A stretch of 64,000 nt of DNA from JBDFMH01 sp047238125 (GTDB taxonomy: Bacteria; Pseudomonadota; Alphaproteobacteria; Sphingomonadales; Sphingomonadaceae), in NCBI RefSeq assembly GCF_047238125.1, contig NZ_JBDFMH010000001.1, positions 62,001 to 126,000 on the forward strand, written 5' to 3'. Positions within the stretch are counted from its first letter, which is position 1; each line of letters begins with the position of its first letter. The notes under the pieces are model-generated. The model saw only the letters and a program-made list of their open reading frames with translations. It had not been told where the DNA came from and ran no database searches. The position numbers and the translations under genes were made by a program. Positions 53,325 through 62,113 of this stretch are shown one piece after another.

Positions 53325-53330
53325 GAAATC

Positions 53331-53870
53331 TCATTTCACCCGTTCGACCTGTTCGAATTCGAGTTCGACCGGGGTCGCGCGGCCGAAGATCGAGACCGAC
53401 ACCTTTACGCGGCCGCGATCGAAATCCAGTTCCTCGACCACGCCGTTGAAGCTGGCGAAGGGGCCGTCGAGCACCTTGACCGCATCGCCGATCTCGTAAT
53501 CGACCTTGAGCTTGGCCTTGGGCGCGGCGGTGGCGGCTTCCTCCTTGGTGTTGAGGATGCGCGCGGCTTCCGCCTCGCTGATCGGCTGCGGCTTGCCCGA
53601 CGAGCCGAGGAAGCCGGTGACCTTCGGCGTGTTCTTGACGAGGTGGTAGACGTCGTCGTTCATCTCGAGCTTCGCCAGCACATAGCCGGGGAAGAACTTG
53701 CGATCCGAAGTGACCTTCTTGCCGCGGCGAACCTCGGTGATCTTCTCGGTCGGCACTTCGACCAATTCGACCAACGTCTCGAGCCCGAGCCGGGTGGCAT
53801 CGGCGAGAATGGCTTCCTTCACCTTGTTCTCGAAGCCGGAATAGGCGTGGATGATGTACCAGCGCGACAT
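53331..53870 (-). CDS. nusG: Transcription antitermination factor NusG
   Basis: A 179-residue RNA polymerase elongation factor. N-terminal NGN domain: MSRWYIIHAYSGFENKVKEA, FFPGYVLAKLEMNDDVYHLV, TPKVTGFLG; C-terminal KOW domain: YEIGDAVKVLDGPFASFNGV and VSVSIFGRATPVELEFEQVE. Both domains are complete. It follows secE by nine bases, as usual, and precedes rplK. Confidence 0.98.
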   Translation of the reverse strand: MSRWYIIHAYSGFENKVKEAILADATRLGLETLVELVEVPTEKITEVRRGKKVTSDRKFFPGYVLAKLEMNDDVYHLVKNTPKVTGFLGSSGKPQPISEAEAARILNTKEEAATAAPKAKLKVDYEIGDAVKVLDGPFASFNGVVEELDFDRGRVKVSVSIFGRATPVELEFEQVERVK

Positions 53871-53879
53871 TCGCGATCC

Positions 53880-54077
53880 TTAGCTGAGCAGGCCGAGCAG
53901 CGCTTTCACGATCGCGCTGAATGCCGAATCCACACCGAAGAAGAAGACGCCGAGCAGCACCGCCATGATGACCACCATGACCGCGGTCGTGATCGTTTCC
54001 TTGCGGCTCGGCCAGACGACCTTGGCGGTCTCTGCCCGGACCTGCCGGATGAATTCGCCGGGTGTCGTCTTCGCCAC
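53880..54077 (-). CDS. secE: Preprotein translocase subunit SecE
   Basis: The small essential SecYEG subunit, 65 residues with one membrane helix. The amphipathic part FIRQVRAETAKVVWPSRKET is the SecE signature and the helix is AVMVVIMAVLLGVFFFGV. The GTG at 54077 gives the usual start (AKTTPGEF) and has GAAGG upstream; longer readings would run into tRNA-Trp. The one-helix form is standard outside enterobacteria. Confidence 0.96.
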   Translation of the reverse strand: MAKTTPGEFIRQVRAETAKVVWPSRKETITTAVMVVIMAVLLGVFFFGVDSAFSAIVKALLGLLS

Positions 54078-54198
54078 GCCTTCAGCCTTCCCCAAACAGC
54101 AATGGCGAGGCGCATGACCCCGACCGGCCCTTACGGCCGGATCGGGAAGCCTTCGCCTCGCGAAATCTCCGGTCCCTTCGGATACCTGCCGCAAGGGC

Positions 54199-54274
54199 TG
54201 GCAGGAGTGGAGGGACTCGAACCCACGGCCCTCGGTTTTGGAGACCGATGCTCTACCAACTGAGCTACACTCCT
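54199..54274 (-). tRNA. tRNA-Trp (CCA anticodon)
   Basis: A complete cloverleaf of 76 bases on the minus strand. The acceptor stem is AGGAGTG with CACTCCT, the anticodon arm TCGGT-CTCCAAA-ACCGA with anticodon CCA, the T-arm has GGTTCGAGTC, discriminator G, and the CCA end is encoded. It lies directly upstream of secE on the same strand, the arrangement seen in many proteobacteria, so it may be processed from one transcript. Confidence 0.96.
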
Positions 54275-54336
54275 CCGGGACCGGAGACCGGCGCACATAG
54301 CGAGACGGGCGGAAGCGCGCAAGACCCGCGGTGCGA

Positions 54337-56697
54337 TCAGGCGACGCTGCGGCTGGGCTCTTCGCCAGGGGGGCCAGCGATCAGCGCGCGCGCGGCTTCC
54401 GCCGACATCGGTGCGGCGGCGAGATCGCCTTGCACGCGGCGGCAGCCCAGTTCGTACATCCGCGCCAGTTCGGCATGGGTTTCGGCACCCTCGGCGATGG
54501 TCGGCACGTCGAGTCCATCGGCCAGCGCGATCACCGCGCGTACGATCGCCACGCTTTCGGGGCGGGTGGCGGAGCGGCCGCGCACGAAGCTGTCATCGAT
54601 CTTGATGGCCGAAAAGCGGCGATGCTTCATATAGCCGAGCGATGCGTAGCCGGTGCCGAAATCATCGAGCACGATCCGCACGCCCAACCCGCGCAGGCCA
54701 TCGAGCACGGTGACCAGCCCGGCATCGCGGCCCAGGAAGATGCGTTCGGAGACTTCGAGCACCAGCCGGCCGGGCTGGAGCCCGGCATGGGCGAGCGAGG
54801 CGAGGATGGTGGCGGGCAGCTGCTTGTCGGCCAGCTGTTCTGCCGACAGGTTGACCGACACCGCGATCGCATCCGGCCAATGGGCAGCTTCGGCGCAGGC
54901 ATGGCGCAGCGTCCAGGCGGCGATCGTGGGCGCCAGCCGCGCTTCCGCCGCGATCGGCATGAAATCGGCCGGGGCGAGATCGCCGAGCACCGGGTGCGAG
55001 AAACGCAACAGCGCTTCGAAGCTTTCGATCCGGCCGGTATCGGCATCGACCACGGGTTGGTAGAGCAGCGCAAAACCATCGGCTTCGACCGCTTCGCGCA
55101 GCGCGCTTTCGATCGCGCGTTTTCGGGCGGCGACCGCCAGCAGCGACGGATCGTAGCGGCGATGGACGCCGCGACCATCATCCTTGGCGCGGTACAGCGC
55201 GAGATCGGCGTTGCGCAGCAGCGTTTCCACGCTGCGGCCATCGCGCGGGCCAAGCGCGCTGCCGACGCTGGCGCCGATGCGGATGATGTCGCCATCGATC
55301 TCGAACGGTTCGGACAGGCGCGCGATGACCGCATCGCCGAGCGCATCGATCCGCGTCGAATCATCGACGTCGCGGAGCACGAGCGCGAACTCGTCGCCAC
55401 CGAGCCGGCCGCCGAGCTCGCCATCGCGCAGCAGGCCGCGCAGCCGTTCGGCGACGAGCTTGAGCAAGCGATCGCCGACCGGGTGGCCGAGCGTGTCGTT
55501 GACCGGCTTGAACTTGTCGAGATCGACCAGCAGCAGCGCGCAACGGGTGCGTTCGCGCGTGGAGGACGCCAGCGCACGGCGCAGCGTATCGATCACCTGG
55601 CCGCGATTGGCGAGGCCGGTGAGCGCATCGAACCGGGCCATGCGTTCGATCTTGTCGGACGTGCGGCGCTGTTCGGTGATATCGGAGCCGACCCCGCGAT
55701 AGCCCGCGAACTGGCCGTGCAGATCCTGGCGGGGGGCGGCAGAAATCGCCCACCAGCGCTGATCGCCGTCGATGACGATCGGCAGCTCCAGCTCTCCGAC
55801 CGGCTCGCGCGCGTTCATGCGATCGATCAGCTCGCGCAGCTGGGTCGAGGCCGCGGCGGCCCCGCCATCGCCGGCGAACAGATCGAGCAGCGGCTTGCCT
55901 TCGAGTGTGGCGACGGTGCGGCCGGCGGCGCGGGCCAGGCGCGAGGAGACGCCGAATAGCCGCTTGGCGGTATCGACCTGCCAGAGCCAGTCGGCGCCAC
56001 TTTCCTCATATTCGCGGAGCAGTAGGCTGACGACCTCGCCTTTTTCCTTCAGCGCGATCTCGGTCCACTGGCGGCGGATGAAGCCGCGGCCGGCCGCGAA
56101 GCCGCCGATGCAGAGCGCAAGCGTGTAGAAGACGGGCAGCGCCATCATCAGCAGTTCGCCGAACGGGCGCATCAGGAACGTGAGCCCGATGCCGACCGGC
56201 ACCAGGAAAGCGATCATCGCCAGCGGGACCAGCGATGCGGTGAGCGTGACGGTGGCCATCATCGCGGCCGCGATCAGGCAGGCGGCGAGCTGGTGCATGG
56301 TCGAGCCGTTGCCGGCCAGCATCATCGGTGGCAGCGCCCAGAGCAGGCCGAGCGCGACACCGCGCAGCACGGTGCGGGTGAGCGCGCCGGGCATCGGGCC
56401 GAGATGGAGCGTCGGCATCAGCCGGCGACCGGTCACATAGCCCGAAAGCATCGCGATGCTGATCGCCGCCGTCCACGCGCAGAGCCAGTCGCGCGGGGCG
56501 GCGTTCCAGAGCAGCGCGGTCAGGATCAGGGCGCCCGCCAGCTGGATCAGCGTGAGCAGCGGTGTGATGCGGGCGAGCGCGCCATATTGCGCGCCGCGGA
56601 CCTGCGACCAGCCGGCCACGGCCGGATCGACAAAGCCGAGCACGACCCGCCATCCGATCGGCGCAGCAGTTTCGGAGGCGGGGTTCGGGCTGATCAC
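54337..56697 (-). CDS. Membrane GGDEF-EAL bifunctional c-di-GMP protein
   Basis: A 786-residue protein. Several N-terminal membrane helices (residues about 45-205) precede a PAS-like region (about 235-345), a GGDEF domain with intact RLGGDEFALV at 431-440, and an EAL domain with ESFEALLRF (EAL at 561-563), NLSAEQL and LDDFGTGYASL (678-687). Both catalytic cores look active. The RxxD inhibitory site is RDGE, so product inhibition is probably lost. The QGY motif near the end is QGD. A GTG start is used without a strong ribosome site. It may make or break cyclic-di-GMP depending on its unknown membrane signal. Confidence 0.93.
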   Translation of the reverse strand: MISPNPASETAAPIGWRVVLGFVDPAVAGWSQVRGAQYGALARITPLLTLIQLAGALILTALLWNAAPRDWLCAWTAAISIAMLSGYVTGRRLMPTLHLGPMPGALTRTVLRGVALGLLWALPPMMLAGNGSTMHQLAACLIAAAMMATVTLTASLVPLAMIAFLVPVGIGLTFLMRPFGELLMMALPVFYTLALCIGGFAAGRGFIRRQWTEIALKEKGEVVSLLLREYEESGADWLWQVDTAKRLFGVSSRLARAAGRTVATLEGKPLLDLFAGDGGAAAASTQLRELIDRMNAREPVGELELPIVIDGDQRWWAISAAPRQDLHGQFAGYRGVGSDITEQRRTSDKIERMARFDALTGLANRGQVIDTLRRALASSTRERTRCALLLVDLDKFKPVNDTLGHPVGDRLLKLVAERLRGLLRDGELGGRLGGDEFALVLRDVDDSTRIDALGDAVIARLSEPFEIDGDIIRIGASVGSALGPRDGRSVETLLRNADLALYRAKDDGRGVHRRYDPSLLAVAARKRAIESALREAVEADGFALLYQPVVDADTGRIESFEALLRFSHPVLGDLAPADFMPIAAEARLAPTIAAWTLRHACAEAAHWPDAIAVSVNLSAEQLADKQLPATILASLAHAGLQPGRLVLEVSERIFLGRDAGLVTVLDGLRGLGVRIVLDDFGTGYASLGYMKHRRFSAIKIDDSFVRGRSATRPESVAIVRAVIALADGLDVPTIAEGAETHAELARMYELGCRRVQGDLAAAPMSAEAARALIAGPPGEEPSRSVA

Positions 56698-56843
56698 CCC
56701 CGCCGATTACGAGCAGGAGGGTTAGCGATGCGTAACCGTGCCTTGATTCATCCACAATTATTTTGGCGACCGTCGCACTTCATAGTCAAGCGGCCGGCGC
56801 CCAAGTCACGGCAAAGTCAAGCGGCCCGGCCGGCAAAAATCGA

Positions 56844-58598
56844 TCAGGCGGCGATCGCGTAAGGCTGAATCTCACCCGAGAGATAGAGATTGCGGGCCTT
56901 GGCGCGGCTGAGCTTGCCCGACGAGGTGCGCGGCAGCGTGCGCGGGGGGACCAGTTCGACCACGCAGTTCATGCCGGTGATCGAGCGGACCTTGTCGCGG
57001 ATCGCATCGCGCAACCGGGCGCGCTCGTCATTATCGGACGTACGGCACTGGACGAGGACGGCGGGCGTCTCCTCCCCACCCGGCGTGGTGATCGCGAAGG
57101 CGGCGATGTCGCCCGCCTTGAAGCCGGGCAACTGTTCGACCGCCCATTCGATATCCTGCGGCCAATGATTCTTGCCGTTGATGATGATCATGTCCTTCGC
57201 CCGGCCGACGATGTAGACATAGCCATCCGACAGATAGCCCATGTCGCCGGTATCGAGCCAGCCATCGACCAGGCAGGCATCGGTGGCGGCCTGATCACGG
57301 AAATAGCCGTGCATGATCGAGGGGCCCTTGGCCCACAGCTTGCCGATCGCGCGTTCGGGCAGCGGGGTGCCGTCTTCCTCGCGCACCTCGACCGCCATGT
57401 CCTTGACCGGCTTGCCGCAATTCACGATCGCGCGGTAGCGCTGCGGGCGGCCGTGCGTGGCATCGGCACCGGACAGCTCGGTTTCCTCGACCAGCTCGAC
57501 CACGATGCCTTCGCCCGGCGGCATGATCGACACGGCCAGCGTGGCTTCGGCCAGGCCGTAGGACGGAAGGAAGGCGGAGGCGCGGAAGCCGGCCTCTGCA
57601 AAGGCATCGACGAAGGCCTGCATCACATCGGGGCGGATCATGTCGGCACCGTTGCCGGCCAGCCGCCAGCGCGACAGATCGAACCGATCCGACGCGCGCG
57701 TGACGCTGGACATGCGGCGCGCGCAGATATCGTAGCCGAAGGTGGGCGAATAGCTGATCGAGGTGCCGGGATTGCGGCTGATCATGTCGAGCCAGGCCAG
57801 CGGGCGGCGGGCGAAATCCTCGGTCTTCAGATAATCGACCGACACCTGGTTGGCGACCGGCGAGAGGAAGCAGCCGACGAGCCCCATATCGTGATACCAG
57901 GGCAGCCACGAAATGCAGCGATCGCTTTCGATCAGTTCCATGCCGTGGGCGTGCGCGGACAGATTGTTGAGCAGCGCATGGTGCGTGACCGCGACACCGT
58001 GCGGGAAGCGGGTGGAGCCGCTGCTATACTGGAGATAGCAGATATCGTCCGGATCGGCGGCGGGCAGCGCGACATCGGCGGCCGGCTCCAGCGCCAGCGT
58101 TTCCCATGCGATCGCAGCGACGCCCGAGGCGGCAGCGGCTGCCTCCGCCATCGGCGCCAGTTCGGCCGGGAACAGCAGCAGCGCGGGGTCCGAGCTGGCG
58201 AGCTGGACCTTGAGCTGATCGATATAGCTGTCGCGCCCGCCGAACGAGGTGGGCAGCGGCAGCGGCACCGGCCAGGCGCCGGCATAGACCGCGCCGAAGA
58301 ACAGCGCGGCGAATTCGGGCCCGGTCTCCGCGATCAGCGCGATGCGATCCTGCGGGCGGATGCCGTGCGCGACCAGGCGGCGCGCGGCATCGAGCGCATC
58401 GGCGCGCAGTTCGGCATAGGGATAGGCGCGCGCCAGCGCACCGCGGGCATCGTGGAAGTTCAGCCCACGCTGGCCTTCGGCGGCATAATCGAGCGCTTCG
58501 CCCAGCGTGCCGAAGGTCGAGAACAGCCGCGGCTGGGCATCGTCGGTCGGCGTGGGCAGCAATTCTTCTGTCGACGTGCCGGCAACATCATTGCGCAC
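56844..58598 (-). CDS. Fatty acyl-AMP ligase (FAAL-like)
   Basis: An adenylate-forming enzyme of about 584 residues. The AMP loop is YLQYSSGSTRFPHGVAVTH, with WLPWYHDMGLVGCFL, FLPSYGLAEATLAVS and DTGDMGYLSDGYVYIVGRAKDMIIING following in ANL-family order; this layout with ISWLPWYHDMGL is typical of FAALs, which pass acyl-AMP to a carrier protein rather than to CoA. The GTG at 58598 is preferred because AAAGAAGGAG lies nine bases upstream; an ATG at 58634 lacks such a site. No carrier protein or polyketide synthase is nearby. Confidence 0.87.
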   Translation of the reverse strand: MRNDVAGTSTEELLPTPTDDAQPRLFSTFGTLGEALDYAAEGQRGLNFHDARGALARAYPYAELRADALDAARRLVAHGIRPQDRIALIAETGPEFAALFFGAVYAGAWPVPLPLPTSFGGRDSYIDQLKVQLASSDPALLLFPAELAPMAEAAAAASGVAAIAWETLALEPAADVALPAADPDDICYLQYSSGSTRFPHGVAVTHHALLNNLSAHAHGMELIESDRCISWLPWYHDMGLVGCFLSPVANQVSVDYLKTEDFARRPLAWLDMISRNPGTSISYSPTFGYDICARRMSSVTRASDRFDLSRWRLAGNGADMIRPDVMQAFVDAFAEAGFRASAFLPSYGLAEATLAVSIMPPGEGIVVELVEETELSGADATHGRPQRYRAIVNCGKPVKDMAVEVREEDGTPLPERAIGKLWAKGPSIMHGYFRDQAATDACLVDGWLDTGDMGYLSDGYVYIVGRAKDMIIINGKNHWPQDIEWAVEQLPGFKAGDIAAFAITTPGGEETPAVLVQCRTSDNDERARLRDAIRDKVRSITGMNCVVELVPPRTLPRTSSGKLSRAKARNLYLSGEIQPYAIAA

Positions 58599-58731
58599 CG
58601 TCGGCAACTCCTTCTTTCGCGACCCGGATGGCATTCACGCAGCCCCGGACAAGGTTCACACTTTTTCAATCTGCCGAATAACGCGGGCACGGCGTTCAAA
58701 ATCCGGCCCCACTGTGGCACAAACGTGGCGC

Positions 58732-59253
58732 GTGGCACGACCTTCATCAAATCGCAACCGTCCAGCGCTGGACGAGGACGGGCTGAGAGCGCTCGCGCTG
58801 CATTATGTCGGTCGCTACGCGACTACCCGGGCCAAGCTGGCAGCCTATCTGACGCGAAAGCTGCGCGAGCGCGGCTGGGCGGGGACGGGCGCCCCGCCGA
58901 TCGAGGCGCTGGTGCAGCGGATCGCGGGGCTGGGCTATGTCGACGACCGCGCCTTTGCCGCGGCCCGCGAACAGGCGCTGGCGCGACGCGGCTTCGGGCG
59001 CAGGCGGCGATCGCAGGCGCTGAGCGCGGCGGGGATCGAGCCCGACGACCGGGCGGCAGTGATCGATGCGGACGAGGACCCGATGGAAAGCGCGCTGGCC
59101 TTTGCCCGGCGGCGGCGGATCGGCCCTTTTGCGCGCGCGCCGATGGACGAGACGGCGCGGCGGCGGGCATTCGCGGCGCTGATGCGCGCCGGCCACGATC
59201 CCCAGACGGCGAGCCGGATCCTGCAATCCGCGCCCGAGGAATTCCCGGAATAG
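58732..59253 (+). CDS. recX: RecX family regulator
   Basis: A helical protein of about 173 residues. It has three RecX-type repeats, for example ALHYVGRYATTRAKLAAYLTR, LVQRIAGLGYVDDRAFAAAR and EPDDRAAVIDADEDPMES, and the basic REQALARRGFGRRRRSQAL. RecX caps RecA filaments. Here it lies far from any recA, divergent from the FAAL gene. The start is uncertain: the GTG at 58732 is the first plausible codon before the first repeat and there is no strong ribosome site. The length is normal for the family. Confidence 0.85.
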   Translation: MARPSSNRNRPALDEDGLRALALHYVGRYATTRAKLAAYLTRKLRERGWAGTGAPPIEALVQRIAGLGYVDDRAFAAAREQALARRGFGRRRRSQALSAAGIEPDDRAAVIDADEDPMESALAFARRRRIGPFARAPMDETARRRAFAALMRAGHDPQTASRILQSAPEEFPE

Positions 59254-59339
59254 TACGGTTGCGACGCGCATTACATTGCGCCTTCGATTCCGGATTCGAA
59301 CGTGATAGCCTGCACCGTTCTAGTGGGGGATGAGGCCGG

Positions 59340-59948
59340 ATGAACATGGATCGGCCAGTTGCTTTGGAAAGCGTTGTGAGCGTGGTCGAGGGGATGGGGA
59401 TCCCCGGGACGATGCCGCACGACCGTGCCGAGGAAGAGAGTTTCGCGGCCACCGGCCTGGTGAAATGGTTCGACGCGACGCGCGGTTTCGGCTTCGTGGT
59501 GGGCGACCATGACGAAGGCGACATCCTCGTCCATTTCTCGGTGCTGCGCGATCATGGCCGGCGCACGTTGCCCGAAGGCGCGCGGATCGCGTGCCAGGTG
59601 GTGCGGCGCGATCGCGGGCTGCAAGCGAAATCGGTGACCGCGATCGATCTTTCGACCGCGACCGGGCCCGATCCCGACCTGGCGACGCGCCGGGCGGCGG
59701 ACCGGATCGACCCCAGCGACCTGATCGAAGCCGCGGGCGTGCTGGAGCCGGTGACGGTGAAGTGGTTCAACCGGCTGAAAGGCTATGGCTTCCTGGTGCG
59801 CGACGGTGACGACAAGGACATCTTCGTGCATATGGAGACGGTGCGCCGCGGCGGCCTGATCGAGCTGGAGCCCGAGCAGCGGCTGCGCGCGCGGATTGCG
59901 GAGGGGCGCAAGGGCCCGCTTGCCGTGGTTGTCCAGTCTCCGGAGTAG
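59340..59948 (+). CDS. Protein with two cold-shock domains
   Basis: A 202-residue protein made of two cold-shock domains: the first about residues 38-102 (TGLVKWFDATRGFGFVVGDH, DILVHFSVLRDHG), the second about 138-200 (VTVKWFNRLKGYGFLVRDGD, KDIFVHMETVRRGG). Both keep the RNP1-like aromatic motif (GFGFV and GYGFL) and RNP2 (DILVHF and DIFVHM), so each could bind single-stranded RNA or DNA. A linker of about 35 residues joins them. Tandem forms are known in alphaproteobacteria. It is followed within five bases by the DUF192 gene. Confidence 0.93.
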   Translation: MNMDRPVALESVVSVVEGMGIPGTMPHDRAEEESFAATGLVKWFDATRGFGFVVGDHDEGDILVHFSVLRDHGRRTLPEGARIACQVVRRDRGLQAKSVTAIDLSTATGPDPDLATRRAADRIDPSDLIEAAGVLEPVTVKWFNRLKGYGFLVRDGDDKDIFVHMETVRRGGLIELEPEQRLRARIAEGRKGPLAVVVQSPE

Positions 59949-59953
59949 TCTTC

Positions 59954-60466
59954 ATGCGTATCGCCGTTTCGACCACCGTCCTGATGGCCGGGCTGGCCCT
60001 GATCGCGTGCCAGGCGGGGGGCGACCCGATCGCGGCGCGGGCACCGGCGACCGGCGCGCAGGCGATCGGCGGCGATCCGCGCAATCCGGTGCGCGCGATG
60101 GCGCCGCTGACGATCACCACCGCGCGCGGCAAGCGGATCGGCTTTCGGGTGGAAGTGGCGCGCAGCAACGAGGAACAGATGCTGGGGCTGATGTTCCGCA
60201 CCGCGCTGGCGCCGCGGACCGGCATGATCTTTCCGATGGATCCGCCGCGCCCGGCCAGCTTCTGGATGCGCAACACGCTGATCCCGCTCGACATGATCTT
60301 CGTGCGGGCCGACGGCACGATCGCGCTGATCGCCGAGAATACGGTGCCGCTGTCGCTGGATCCGGTCGAATCGGGCGAGCCGGTGGCGGCGGTGTTCGAG
60401 ATCGCCGGCGGCCAGGCGCGGGCGCAGGGAATCGCGGCGGGCGACCGGATCCGCTGGGGCGGATAG
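59954..60466 (+). CDS. DUF192 lipoprotein
   Basis: An envelope lipoprotein of 170 residues with signal LMAGLALIACQAGG (lipobox cysteine in LIAC) and one DUF192 domain: EVARSNEEQMLGLMFRTALA, MIFPMDPPRPASFWMRNTLI and PLDMIFVRADGTIALIAENT. The fold is a small beta barrel, with no known activity. The start ATG is five bases after the preceding stop, so the two genes are likely co-transcribed. Confidence 0.92.
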   Translation: MRIAVSTTVLMAGLALIACQAGGDPIAARAPATGAQAIGGDPRNPVRAMAPLTITTARGKRIGFRVEVARSNEEQMLGLMFRTALAPRTGMIFPMDPPRPASFWMRNTLIPLDMIFVRADGTIALIAENTVPLSLDPVESGEPVAAVFEIAGGQARAQGIAAGDRIRWGG

Positions 60467-60522
60467 GCCGACACGCCACCGGGGCTTCCGCTGGCGCGCA
60501 TCCCGCGCTAAGCGCTCGGGCC

Positions 60523-60918
60523 ATGGGTCTGCTCGCGAATATCTTCACATGGTGGAACGGCGCCACCATCGGCACCAGCCTGTTCAGCCGCCGCAATGGC
60601 GCAAGCGTGGGCAGCGATGCGCTGGGCAACGCCTATTTTCAGGCGAAGAAGGCCGATGCCAGCGGCCGGGTGCGGCGCTGGGTGATCTATTCCGGATCGA
60701 ACGACGCCAGCCGCGTGCCGCCCGAATGGCATGGCTGGCTGCACGGCACGACCGACCTGACCCCGAACGAGCTGCCGCAGCAGCGCCGCTGGGAAAAACC
60801 GCCGGCGCCGAACCTGACCGGCACGCGCGAAGCCTATCGCCCGGCCGGTGCGCTGGAGGCGGGCGGCAAGCGCGCGGCGGCGACCGGCGACTATGAAGCG
60901 TGGAGCCCGGGCCAGTGA
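60523..60918 (+). CDS. NADH:ubiquinone oxidoreductase NDUFA12-type subunit
   Basis: A 131-residue accessory subunit of complex I shared by alphaproteobacteria and mitochondria. Family segments are LFSRRNGASVGSDALGNAYF, RRWVIYSGSNDASRVPPEWH and WLHGTTDLTPNELPQQRRWE. It associates with the peripheral arm on the cytoplasmic side. The main complex I genes are not in the window, which is usual. Its stop overlaps the mlaD GTG (GTGA). Confidence 0.95.
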   Translation: MGLLANIFTWWNGATIGTSLFSRRNGASVGSDALGNAYFQAKKADASGRVRRWVIYSGSNDASRVPPEWHGWLHGTTDLTPNELPQQRRWEKPPAPNLTGTREAYRPAGALEAGGKRAAATGDYEAWSPGQ

Positions 60919-61463
60919 GATCGGTAATGCGTGAGAATGTGGCCGAGGCGCTGCTGGGCCTGGCCGTGGTGGTGTTGGCGATCTGGTTCGTGACCTTCGC
61001 GCTCGGCCGCACCGGCGGGCTGGGCGGCGGCAAGGCGATGACGGTCAACGCGCTGTTCCCCAACGCCAGCGGCGTGAATGTTGGCACCGACGTGCGCGTG
61101 GCGGGCATGAAGGTGGGCACGGTTTCCGCGCTGGCGCTGGATCCGCAAAGCTATCAGGTGAAGGTTCAGCTGGCGCTGGACCCGACCGTGAAGCTGCCGA
61201 GCGATTCGAGCGCGGCGGTGACGTCGGAAGGGCTGCTGGGCGGCACTTTCCTGGCCGTGATCCCGGGCGGATCGGAGACGCCGCTGAAATCGGGCGATAC
61301 CATCCTGGATACTCAGGGGGCGATCGATATGATGGGGCTGATCGGCCAGTTCATCAACAAGCCCGCCGATGGCGCCGCCGCAGGCAGTGCCGAGCAGGGG
61401 GCCGGCGCGGCCGCGACCCCGCCGGCACCGGGCAGCCTGGCCGCCGAGCTGCCCAACCCGTGA
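60915..61463 (+). CDS. mlaD: MlaD-type lipid-transport substrate-binding protein
   Basis: An MCE-domain protein of 182 residues. An N-terminal helix (VAEALLGLAVVVLAIWFVTF) anchors it in the inner membrane; the single MCE domain has TVNALFPNASGVNVGTDVRV, GMKVGTVSALALDPQSYQVK and TSEGLLGGTFLAVIPGGS. The C-terminus is Ala/Pro-rich. MlaD forms the ring on the phospholipid-transport ABC complex, but the ATPase and permease genes are not adjacent here. The GTG overlaps the previous stop; an ATG at 60927 is an alternative. Confidence 0.9.
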   Translation: MRSVMRENVAEALLGLAVVVLAIWFVTFALGRTGGLGGGKAMTVNALFPNASGVNVGTDVRVAGMKVGTVSALALDPQSYQVKVQLALDPTVKLPSDSSAAVTSEGLLGGTFLAVIPGGSETPLKSGDTILDTQGAIDMMGLIGQFINKPADGAAAGSAEQGAGAAATPPAPGSLAAELPNP

Positions 61464-62113
61464 GACGCGCGCTCGCGCTGGCGGGCGGGGGGCTGCTGGC
61501 CGCCGCGATCGGCTGGCAGGCGATCGCGCTGCAGACCGAGACGCTGCCCGACCCGGTCGTGACGCCCGCGCCCGTTGCCGAGGCACCGACGGAAGCCGCG
61601 CCTGCTGCCGCCGCCCCGCGCCGCCGCAGCGAGCCCGCCGCGCCCCCCGCCAGCCGCGCCGCGACGCCGATGGCCGAGCGGGTGGCGGTGATCGGCCTGC
61701 TGAACAAGCGCAACGGGCTGTGGCGCGACCTGACGCTGAAGCCCGGCCAGGCGCAGCGCGTGGGCGACGTGATCGTGCGGCTGCGCGCCTGCGAGATGAC
61801 TGCCCCGTGGGAAGCCGAGCAGCTGACCGGCGCATTCGTGCAGACCGATATCCGGGGCCGCGACGGCCAGTGGCGGCGCGCCTTTTCAGGCTGGCTGTAC
61901 AAGGAATCGCCGTCGCTGAACGTGGTCGAGCACCCGATCTACGACGTCTGGCCCAAGAGCTGCACGATGCGCCATCCCGATATCGGGCCGGATACGCTGC
62001 CGGCATCGCTGCCCGGCGCTGCGCCCGCGCGGCGATCGAGCGCACCGAAATCGGCGGATACCGAAACCCCCGAAGGACCGACCCCGAGCGCGGAATCGAG
62101 CAACGACACATAG
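61460..62113 (+). CDS. DUF2155 domain protein
   Basis: A secreted or anchored protein of 217 residues: an N-terminal hydrophobic helix, a 50-residue Ala/Pro linker, and the DUF2155 domain (VAVIGLLNKRNGLWRDLTLK, VIVRLRACEMTAPWEAEQL, FSGWLYKESPSLNVVEHPIY, DVWPKSC). Two cysteines may pair. In alphaproteobacteria this gene commonly lies near complex I accessory and aat genes, as here. GTG start by GTGA overlap with mlaD. The last 58 codons lie antisense to the end of aat. Function unknown. Confidence 0.9.
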   Translation: MRRALALAGGGLLAAAIGWQAIALQTETLPDPVVTPAPVAEAPTEAAPAAAAPRRRSEPAAPPASRAATPMAERVAVIGLLNKRNGLWRDLTLKPGQAQRVGDVIVRLRACEMTAPWEAEQLTGAFVQTDIRGRDGQWRRAFSGWLYKESPSLNVVEHPIYDVWPKSCTMRHPDIGPDTLPASLPGAAPARRSSAPKSADTETPEGPTPSAESSNDT

